Shown here in pieces: positions 57,942-64,000 of a stretch of 64,000 bases of DNA. Origin of the DNA: Bin87 sp963665395 (GTDB lineage: Bacteria; Chloroflexota; Dehalococcoidia; Lucifugimonadales; UBA3495); NCBI GenBank assembly GCA_963665395.2, contig OY762251.1:1178001-1242000 (forward strand), read 5' to 3'. Below the pieces are notes generated by a model that saw nothing but the letters and a program-made list of their open reading frames with translations, did no database searches and had not been told where the DNA came from. A program made the translations under genes and the position numbers. Positions within the stretch are counted from its first letter, which is position 1. Every line of letters starts with the position of its first letter.

Positions 57942-58967
57942 CTAGCTCTCGGCCAGTCGATACGCCCGCGCCGCGCACCCGTGGAACATTTCCGCCCGCT
58001 CCGATGGCGAAAAGTCCGCCGACATCCGCTTGAAGGCGTTCCACATCACCCCATACGAGAACGACTCCTTGTCCACCGGGAAGTTGCTCTCGAACATACA
58101 GCGGCTCGGCCCGAACCGCTCGATGCAGTAGCGCATCACCGGATCTATGGCCGCCGCTAACTCCTCCGAGCCGATGGGAACCTGTCGGGTGTGGAAGTCG
58201 TAGCCCAGGCGGGGCATACCGACGCCGCCCAGCTTCATCACCACGTTGGGCGCGGCGGCCGCGGCGTCGATGCCGCTGCGCCAGTTGGCCATCACCTCGT
58301 CGGGATTGTTGGCATAGGGGCCGACGCGGATCAGTCCGCCCACGTGGTTGAGCACGATGGTCAGGCCGGGCACGGCCTGGGCGAAGTCGGCCAACTCCGG
58401 CAACTGCGGATGCAGCAGGGACACGTCCAGGGACATTCCCAGCTCCGCCAGTATCCGCGCCCCGGCCCGGTAGTCCGCGCTGGCCAGCTGGTTGGGCTGG
58501 GGATACGCGCCGGGATTGGGCACTTCGGGATGCGGGTCCCAGCTCACGCCGTGGCGAATGCCGCTGAAGCGGTTAGGACTGGCCGCCTGCAAGGCTTCCA
58601 GCACGGGCCGCACGTCGGCCCCCAGGTGCAGGTTGGCGTGGCCGACGATGCCGCGGGCGGCCCGGGTGTCGCCGTACATCCCGCTGGCCGACTGCGCCGC
58701 GATGCCCTGCACGAACTCCACCTCGCCCACGGTGCGCATGGGGTTGTCCGGTTCGGGCCGGTACATCGACCGGGCCTCCACGAACACGGTGGACACGATG
58801 TTGTGCCCGCTGCCGGTGTCGGCCAGCAGCTCGTCCAGCATATAGCGCGGCTCCACCCGGTCGGCGCGCCCGTCCCACAGATGATGATGCGGGTCGCAGA
58901 TGGGTAGTTCCGGCTCCAGGGCCGGCTCCACGGTCTGGGCCAGCCAGTCATTAATCGGCGCCGCCAT
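57942..58967 (-). CDS. Amidohydrolase-2-family metal-dependent hydrolase
   Basis: This 341-residue TIM-barrel protein has the amidohydrolase-2 start CDPHHHLWDG (two metal His), VEARSMY, LVLNHVGG-like TIVLNHVGGL and CMFESNFPVDK (Asp/Glu position). It resembles TIM-barrel decarboxylases and lactonases. A strong AAAAGGAGCG precedes its ATG. The exact substrate is open. Confidence 0.85.
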   Translation of the reverse strand: MAAPINDWLAQTVEPALEPELPICDPHHHLWDGRADRVEPRYMLDELLADTGSGHNIVSTVFVEARSMYRPEPDNPMRTVGEVEFVQGIAAQSASGMYGDTRAARGIVGHANLHLGADVRPVLEALQAASPNRFSGIRHGVSWDPHPEVPNPGAYPQPNQLASADYRAGARILAELGMSLDVSLLHPQLPELADFAQAVPGLTIVLNHVGGLIRVGPYANNPDEVMANWRSGIDAAAAAPNVVMKLGGVGMPRLGYDFHTRQVPIGSEELAAAIDPVMRYCIERFGPSRCMFESNFPVDKESFSYGVMWNAFKRMSADFSPSERAEMFHGCAARAYRLAES

Positions 58968-59051
58968 GATTCACGCTCCTTTTCACTGTGCCGTCACCCG
59001 TTTCACCGCGCCATTGTAAAGGGTCGGGGTGGCGCGGGATAGACCCGGAGG

Positions 59052-59207
59052 CTCACGCTTACCCACTTACACATCTGTCATTGCGAGAATGCCGCCAAGC
59101 ATTCGTGGCAATCTCGTTGAGGTATTGACGGCTGTTCAAAACAAGCCCTTGCCGCGCTGACGAGATTGCCACGCTGCGCTCGCAATGACAAATTGGGTAC
59201 GCGTGAA
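59052..59207. mobile_element. 156-bp repeat element, copy 1 (second MITE family)
   Basis: CTCACGCTTACCCAC at the left and the inverted GGGTACGCGTGAA at the right bound an element that contains CTGTCATTGCGAGAATGCCG and the common GATTGCCACGCTGCGCTCGC. A near-identical copy lies at 59904-60060. The target duplication of this copy is unclear. Confidence 0.75.
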
Positions 59208-59294
59208 GACCGGGGGTGTTGACGGCATTTGACAGGCTGATTCGATTTTTATACCCTCACAGACAGATCCGGCCCTTGCCCAGGAGTATTGCCC

Positions 59295-59900
59295 ATGGTC
59301 ACCCGAGGATTTTTCGGACGCCGCCGCGAAACGCCGCCCCGCCCCATACCGCCCGGCCAGTACCTGGAGCGGGGGTTTCCGGTATTGACCGCCGGGCCCA
59401 CCCAGCGGGTTCCCCTGGAACAATGGACCTTCACCCTGGTCGGCGTGGATGGCGAACCCCTGTCCCAATGGAATTGGGAGCAGTTCCGCGCCCTGCCCGA
59501 AACCGAAATCCACACCGACATCCACTGCGTCACCAAGTGGAGCAAGCTGGATACCACCTGGAAGGGGGTCACCATCGACGACCTGCTGGCCGCCGCCGGC
59601 GTCGCCGACCCGGCGCCCTACGTCATGGCCTTTTCCTACGGCGGCTACACCACCAACCTGCCCACGTGGGACGTGGTGGACGGCCGTGGCATGGTAGCCT
59701 TTGAGTTTGACGGGAAGCCCATCGCTCCCGAACACGGCGGCCCGGCCCGGTTGGTAGTGCCGCATCTCTACTTCTGGAAGTCTGCCAAGTGGCTGCGCGG
59801 CATCCAGTTCATGCCCCAGGACCAGCCCGGCTTCTGGGAGCAGTACGGCTACCACATGTACGGCGATCCGTGGAAGGAACAGCGTTATTGGGGCGATTAG
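59295..59900 (+). CDS. Sulfite-oxidase-like molybdopterin oxidoreductase
   Basis: The 201-residue protein is one Oxidored_molyb domain: EIHTDIHCVTKWSKLDTTWKG with the molybdenum-ligand Cys, GGYTTNLPTWDVVDG, and PARLVVPHLYFWKSAKWLRG. This is the small, single-domain form related to MsrP. The segment before it is basic (FFGRRRETPPRP) without a clear Tat motif. The start at 59295 has AGGAG. A flavin reductase lies downstream. Confidence 0.85.
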   Translation: MVTRGFFGRRRETPPRPIPPGQYLERGFPVLTAGPTQRVPLEQWTFTLVGVDGEPLSQWNWEQFRALPETEIHTDIHCVTKWSKLDTTWKGVTIDDLLAAAGVADPAPYVMAFSYGGYTTNLPTWDVVDGRGMVAFEFDGKPIAPEHGGPARLVVPHLYFWKSAKWLRGIQFMPQDQPGFWEQYGYHMYGDPWKEQRYWGD

Positions 59901-59903
59901 GGC

Positions 59904-60060
59904 TTCACGCATACCCACTTTCCACATCTGTCATTGCGAGAATGCCGCCAGGCATTCGCGGCAATCCCGTTGTGGTATTGACGGCTGTTCACAACAAGCC
60001 CTTGCTCCGCTGACGAGATTGCCACGCTGCGCTCGCAATGACAAAGCGGGTATGCGTGAG
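59904..60060. mobile_element. 157-bp repeat element, copy 2, with 9-bp target duplication
   Basis: TTCACGCATACCCAC and inverted GGGTATGCGTGAG bound the element. The flanks carry GATTAGGGC at 59895-59903 and 60061-60069, the first overlapping the molybdopterin gene stop. Contents match copy 1. Confidence 0.85.
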
Positions 60061-60071
60061 GATTAGGGCGT

Positions 60072-60204
60072 GTTGACATTTGGAAAATTATCCCGTCGTT
60101 CCTGCGAAAGCAGGAACCCAGAGAAGCCTCTGCAAGAGGAACGTTGACTCTATCTTATACTCTCTGGATTCCCGCTTTCGCGGGAATGACGGTGAAATGT
60201 CAAC
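60072..60204. mobile_element. 133-bp element with GTTGACATTT ends and dRS3-like pair
   Basis: GTTGACATTT at 60072-60081 and AAATGTCAAC at 60195-60204 form outer arms; inside are facing CGTCGTTCCTGCGAAAGCAGG and CTTTCGCGGGAATGACGG. It overlaps the start of the flavin reductase gene. Confidence 0.75.
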
Positions 60205-60961
60205 GTTGACCTCCCCAACTCCCTGGCAGACCGCCACCGTCCGGCGGGTAGTAGTCGAGACCTACCGCGCCCGAACCTTCACCCTGCGCCTTGCGGAGCC
60301 GCGTCCCTTCCGCGCCGGACAGCACTACGACGTCCGGCTGACCGCTCCCGACGGCTATCAGGCCCAGCGTTCCTACTCGGTGGCGTCTCCGCCATCCGAT
60401 GGGAACTGCATTGACCTCACGGTGGAGCTGATCCCCGACGGCGAGGTGTCGCCGTACTTCCACGAGGTGGTCCAGCCCGGCGACCAACTGGAGGTGCGCG
60501 GCCCCATCGGCGGGCCGTTCACCTGGGGGCCGGAGCTGGGCGGCCCCCTGCTGCTGCTGGCCGGCGGCTCGGGCATTGTTCCCCTCCGGTCCATACTGGC
60601 CCACCGGGAAACGGTAGCCTCGAACCTGCCGGCGTTGCTGCTGTACTCGGCGCGGTCTCCTGAGGACATCATCTACAAAAAGTGGCTGGACGACGCGGCG
60701 GAACGCTGCCCCGCGATTTCGGTTCAGTATGCCCTGACCCGCCGGCCGCCGCCGGGTTGGACGGGCTATGCGCGCCGTGCAGACGCGGCTATGCTCCGCG
60801 AATGTATTGATGCGCTGGCCATGCTCAACGGCGCCAGCGCCGCGCCCCTGTGCTATGCCTGCGGCCCTACCGGGTTCGTGGAAGCCGCCGCCGACGCCTT
60901 GTTGAGAGTCGGAGTGCCCGAAGCCGCCATACGCACCGAGCGGTTCGGACCAACCACGTAG
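60197..60961 (+). CDS. Ferredoxin-reductase-type FAD/NAD(P) oxidoreductase
   Basis: This 254-residue protein has FRAGQHYDVRL and QRSYSVASPP (FAD-binding), GGPLLLLAGGSGIVPLRSIL (NAD(P)-binding), and LCYACGPTGFVEAAADALL at the end. It is expected to pass electrons from NAD(P)H, probably to the molybdopterin enzyme 296 bp upstream. The ATG at 60197 lies in the repeat arm GAAATGTCAAC and gets its ribosome-binding role from ACGGTGAA. A TTG at 60203 is an alternative. The stop is part of a hairpin. Confidence 0.85.
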   Translation: MSTLTSPTPWQTATVRRVVVETYRARTFTLRLAEPRPFRAGQHYDVRLTAPDGYQAQRSYSVASPPSDGNCIDLTVELIPDGEVSPYFHEVVQPGDQLEVRGPIGGPFTWGPELGGPLLLLAGGSGIVPLRSILAHRETVASNLPALLLYSARSPEDIIYKKWLDDAAERCPAISVQYALTRRPPPGWTGYARRADAAMLRECIDALAMLNGASAAPLCYACGPTGFVEAAADALLRVGVPEAAIRTERFGPTT

Positions 60962-60986
60962 GGGCGAATAATCATTCGCCCCTGCA
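60959..60986. terminator. Hairpin at the flavin reductase stop codon
   Basis: GTAGGGGCGAATAATCATTC followed by GCCCCTGC forms a near-perfect palindrome that includes the TAG stop. It is the same family as 29198-29225. Confidence 0.65.
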
Positions 60987-61006
60987 ACTCTGCTCCTGCT
61001 GAAACT

Positions 61007-61702
61007 TCAGTACCCGGTGGCAATCCTCGCCAGCCAGTTGGCCAGCGGCAGGATGGTGGCCCACAGGATGCCCGGCCGCAACACGTAATCCGACGCCACC
61101 AGCACGATCAGCAGCACCGGGGCGAACCGCTGGAACCGCTGGTGCGTCTCCGCCGCCCCCGGCGGCAGCAGCGCCGCCAGTACCCGGTACCCGGCCAGCG
61201 GAGCCAGGGGCAGCAGGTGGAACGCCGCCTGCAACAGGTTATAAATGACCAGCAAGCCCACGACGTCAGAGAGGCCGGAACGCAGACCGCCGGTCATCAC
61301 CAGGTTCAACCCGTCGGGCGATGGGTAGGTCCAGGTCAACAGGCCAGCCTTGACGGGGGCGGCCAGGAGAAAGGCCACGGTGATATTCCCCAACGGGCCG
61401 GCGGCGGAGATCGCCACCGACGGCCAGCGTCCCTGCCGTCCGGGCGGGCCGGGCGGTGGTCGCCCCCAACCCAGGCCGGACACCACGGCCAGGATTGTTC
61501 CCACCGGGTCCAGATGGCGCAGGGGGTTGCCCAACAGCCGGCCTTGGGCCCGGGGCGCCGGGTCGCCGAAAACCGTCGCCAGCAGCGCCTGGAACCATCC
61601 GTTGACGCTGATGGCGACCGCCGCGGATATGGCGCACAGCACCGCCAGACGAACGAAAGCCGCCGCGTCGTCGGGGAGCAGGTTGGCTGAAGAGATGAGC
61701 AT
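61007..61702 (-). CDS. Site-2-protease homologue without catalytic residues
   Basis: This 231-residue membrane protein follows the small S2P (M50) family layout: about five to six helices, FGDPAPRAQGRLLGNPLRHLDP then GTIL, and a late FHLLPLAPLAGYRVLAALLP. In active proteins HExxH precedes the GDP segment; here it reads VNGWFQAL, so both His and the Glu are gone. The late PLDG is PLAG, so the third metal ligand Asp is also gone. It is a pseudoprotease, perhaps a regulator or chaperone. Confidence 0.7.
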   Translation of the reverse strand: MLISSANLLPDDAAAFVRLAVLCAISAAVAISVNGWFQALLATVFGDPAPRAQGRLLGNPLRHLDPVGTILAVVSGLGWGRPPPGPPGRQGRWPSVAISAAGPLGNITVAFLLAAPVKAGLLTWTYPSPDGLNLVMTGGLRSGLSDVVGLLVIYNLLQAAFHLLPLAPLAGYRVLAALLPPGAAETHQRFQRFAPVLLIVLVASDYVLRPGILWATILPLANWLARIATGY

Positions 61703-61715
61703 GAGCGGCCATAGC

Positions 61716-61745
61716 GTAGGGGCGGGTTTTGAAACCCGCCCCTAC
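61716..61745. terminator. Perfect palindrome before the S2P-like gene
   Basis: A 30-bp inverted repeat starts GTAGGGGCGGGTTTT and ends GAAACCCGCCCCTAC, related to the 29198 and 60959 hairpins. It lies between two co-oriented genes and may terminate the tubulin-like transcript. Confidence 0.6.
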
Positions 61746-61770
61746 CGTTTCGCGGCTGCCCGGGTACTCG

Positions 61771-63267
61771 CTAACGGCGGTAGTCGCCGCTGGCGCCGTT
61801 GCCGTACCCGTTGCCGAGTTGCTGATCCCTGACGGCCGCGCGGCTGCGCTCCCGTTCAATCCTGATTTGCTGGCCGCGGGAGACGTACCCGTACTGCGAT
61901 TCACTGTCGTGCCCGTTCGTCCCGGGCATGAAGTACCGGGAACCGAAGCCGGCGTAGGTCAGATCTCCCGGCATCTGCATGGCCATGCTCTCTTCGCCCA
62001 TGATGTCGGTAATGCTGGGGATGTTGACCGTCTGTAGTGGGTAGAACAGGGCAACGTGCATATGGCGGTCGTCCGGCGACTGCTGGAAATTGGCGGAAGC
62101 GAAGGACCACATCAGGTTGGGATAGGCCATGTTGAACTCTTCACGGGCCATCTGATCCTGCACGTCTGATTCAATGTCCTTCAGGCCGGCGGGTTCCACC
62201 GGCAGGGTGATGACCATGCGCATCACCGAATCGCCTTCCACAAAGCCGTGCTTGGCCAATTGCAGGTCAGTCCGCTTTGGATCCAGGATGTCCCACATCG
62301 CGGACTTGATGGCGAAGGGCAACTGCTTGGCGCTATCGTTGACCACCACAATCTCCCGGCCGCGGAAAGGCCCGAACAACCGGGAACCCTGGCGGGTGTC
62401 GGCGATGTCCACGCGGCGGTTCAGCACACGAACTCCGAACCAGCCGTTGGAGTAGTCCCCGAAACTGTTGACGGTTTCGGCCATGGACCCGGCGTCAACC
62501 TGGTAACGCATACCGGCTTCCATGGAAGCGAGGGCGATGGCAAGTTTGTCGTCAAGCCTCTCGAAATTGAGGGACAGGCTGTTGTCGGTGATCAGGGCCG
62601 GATGCCGTTGAATTTCTTCCCGACCCTGGCTATCGTACACCACTCGGGTGCCGATGGTTTCTTCGTAAGCGCCCCAGGTTTCCCGGCGCATATTTTCCTT
62701 CAACACCGCTTCGCTGGGAGTCAGCACGATGGGCAGGTAGGTGGCCTCCGGGAAGCGGTCCATGAGCATCCTGTGCAAGACGCCGCCCAGTTTGGCATGA
62801 CCGCCGAATCCCAGCCATTCCAGGATGAGCTGCGGCGGCGAACCCACTTCTTCCGCTCGCCGGGCGATGGTATCCACCATACGCTCCATGTCTCTATGGA
62901 TGAGACCAAAGAAGTCCTTATAGGCGTTGGGGTCACGGAGGAAGCCGTCAACTTTAGGCAGGAAGCCAGGCACTACTACCGGCAGCTGACCGCCCCGCAC
63001 TCGACGCATCGCCCGGGTTTCCGCATCGATGGAATCGATGGTGCCCTGATTGCAGTCATACATCGTCAGGCTCTGCACCCGATCCAACACTCCCGCTTCA
63101 CCCATCCGCTTTGCCCACCGCCAGCTGCGCTTGTAGCCGGCAGTTCCCACCGCTACCGAAACGATAGGCGGTGGAGTGCCGTCTCGAGACAGGTCATCAT
63201 GGGTACCCAACCGGTGTGGGTTGTTGCGCCGTATGTGAAAGGTGCGATTTTGATTTCTTGGTGGCAT
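61771..63267 (-). CDS. Tubulin/FtsZ-like protein, copy 1
   Basis: This 498-residue protein has an N-terminal Rossmann-like segment IVSVAVGTAGYKRSWRWAKR followed by LTMYDCNQGTID, then LILEWLGFGGHAKLGG in the position of the tubulin signature GGGTGTG, YLPIVLTPSE after it, and DNSLSLNFERLDDKLAIALA in the position of the helix linking the two domains. The C-terminal tail is Ser/Gly/Arg-rich. The G box is degenerate, so GTP binding is uncertain. The upstream gene is a paralogue. No Fts genes are near. Confidence 0.5.
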   Translation of the reverse strand: MPPRNQNRTFHIRRNNPHRLGTHDDLSRDGTPPPIVSVAVGTAGYKRSWRWAKRMGEAGVLDRVQSLTMYDCNQGTIDSIDAETRAMRRVRGGQLPVVVPGFLPKVDGFLRDPNAYKDFFGLIHRDMERMVDTIARRAEEVGSPPQLILEWLGFGGHAKLGGVLHRMLMDRFPEATYLPIVLTPSEAVLKENMRRETWGAYEETIGTRVVYDSQGREEIQRHPALITDNSLSLNFERLDDKLAIALASMEAGMRYQVDAGSMAETVNSFGDYSNGWFGVRVLNRRVDIADTRQGSRLFGPFRGREIVVVNDSAKQLPFAIKSAMWDILDPKRTDLQLAKHGFVEGDSVMRMVITLPVEPAGLKDIESDVQDQMAREEFNMAYPNLMWSFASANFQQSPDDRHMHVALFYPLQTVNIPSITDIMGEESMAMQMPGDLTYAGFGSRYFMPGTNGHDSESQYGYVSRGQQIRIERERSRAAVRDQQLGNGYGNGASGDYRR

Positions 63268-63515
63268 GGCTGTATCCGACCCCCTTATGCAGTCTGGGCG
63301 GAACTATTCCTGCGGTGGTAGTCCGTTTTAGTCAGGGCGACCCAGTTTCCAGATTAGACAAGGTTTGTTTCGTGAATGATCTATTTTTGGTATATTATGT
63401 TAAACATGCCGCACGTCGTTCTTGCATGGCTGTATCACATAAAATATACCAGATGCGATCAACAGGCGTCAAATGAGTTCCCACGTTGCTGATTCTCGGA
63501 ATCAGCACACCCGGA
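63268..63515. other. Gap between the tubulin-like genes
   Basis: The 248-bp region holds AT-rich stretches (GTATATTATG near 63391, AAAATATACC near 63443) that could form an inverted promoter or operator. No coding frame is evident. Confidence 0.35.
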
Positions 63516-64000
63516 TCAGAAATATCGCACGTTTTGGCGCCAGTCGTCTTCCTCTCCATCCTGATCCTCGTTGCCATCGTCCGCCGGCGCCGGCCGCAGC
63601 GCTGTCGCCGCGCCGGGCAGATGGTAGTACGAGCCGAACCCGGTCTCCACAGATGCCGGCCTCGTCCTTTCCCCCTGAGTAACGTCGGCGCGCAAGATAT
63701 CGATGACCGGGCTCAACTCACCCCGAATGGGATAAATGCGCGTTGCGTGCATATAGGGTTCCTGGGTCAGCCCTTCATTGAACCGGGCGGTGGTGAACGC
63801 AATATCCATGTTGGGAAATCGCTCGAAGATGTTGCTGCGCTGGAGGACTTCGGCGGCATTGGACGCCACCGGCTCCAACTCATCCGCATGAACCGGCAGG
63901 GCAACCACCATCTCCTGGGGAACTTCGCCATGAGTATGCACGCCCTCGGCCAGCTGCGCCGCCGGGTCCAGGGTGGACCAGATAGCGTTCCCCAGGGACA
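63516..64000 (-). CDS. Tubulin/FtsZ-like protein, copy 2, partial
   Basis: The frame is open to the end of the window, so the N-terminus is missing. The visible part (LGNAIWSTLDPAAQLAEGVH, MVVALPVHADELEPVASNAA, RSNIFERFPNMDIAFTTARF) aligns with the C-terminal half of copy 1 (IKSAMWDILDPKRTDLQLAK, MVITLPVEPAGLKDI, NMAYPNLMWSFASANF), including a conserved W-x-x-LDP. It ends with an acidic DDGNEDQDGEEDD tail. The two genes are 248 bp apart and co-oriented. Confidence 0.6.
   Translation of the reverse strand, partial: SLGNAIWSTLDPAAQLAEGVHTHGEVPQEMVVALPVHADELEPVASNAAEVLQRSNIFERFPNMDIAFTTARFNEGLTQEPYMHATRIYPIRGELSPVIDILRADVTQGERTRPASVETGFGSYYHLPGAATALRPAPADDGNEDQDGEEDDWRQNVRYF

Overview
The window is about 64 kb of GC-rich bacterial chromosome. 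It starts inside an alpha/beta hydrolase gene and ends inside a gene of a tandem paralogue pair. No rRNA, tRNA or CRISPR array was seen. Housekeeping genes (ybeY, pgpA, dnaX, ybaB, recR, recO, biotin carboxylase plus carrier, uvrA, nadE) lie among many small accessory modules, decayed insertion sequences and short palindromic repeats. The mix of large fibronectin/cadherin surface proteins with Thr-Pro linkers, Uma2 nuclease, amidohydrolases and dense MITE-like repeats suggests an environmental Chloroflexota-type bacterium; this is an inference from gene content, with no marker RNA to confirm it.

Layout. 0-7 kb: hydrolases, two tandem retropepsin-like proteases, a Rieske protein, a HEPN-like pair cut by an IS66 element, and a cupin. 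7-15.6 kb: a large surface-protein gene, frameshifted at its signal peptide, its partial copies, a second IS66 relic carrying two MITEs, and an IS630-like relic. 15.6-23.7 kb: metabolic genes, ybeY/pgpA, a full-length IS110-type element, and a GatC-like/amidase pair. 23.7-26.9 kb: an ATPase plus small partner (possible defence pair) and BrnT/BrnA genes. 27-42.7 kb: the DNA repair and biotin-carboxylase core, interrupted by three copies of a DUF2283-type module and three copies of a PIN-toxin module, then uvrA and an ATPase/TOPRIM pair. 42.7-49 kb: an MFS transporter, a giant surface protein with a G12 tract, and Uma2. 49-57 kb: a fused nuclease/methyltransferase, a dCTP-deaminase cassette, nadE, NYN and methyltransferase genes. 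57-64 kb: a HEPN-like gene, amidohydrolase, molybdopterin oxidoreductase plus flavin reductase, a site-2-protease homologue with no catalytic residues, and two tubulin/FtsZ-like paralogues.

The strongest unexplained pattern is that small two-gene modules sit directly against essential genes (dnaX, recR, the biotin carrier gene, nadE), and each module is bounded by a duplicated fragment of that gene: its 5' end at dnaX and nadE, its leader and first codons at recR, its 3' end at the biotin carrier gene. Four independent loci show this within about 30 kb. Other notable points are a MITE family with clear 9-bp target duplications, homopolymer tracts in the leaders of both giant surface proteins, leaderless-type promoters exactly 6 nt before ybeY and nadE, and repeat elements that supply start codons.
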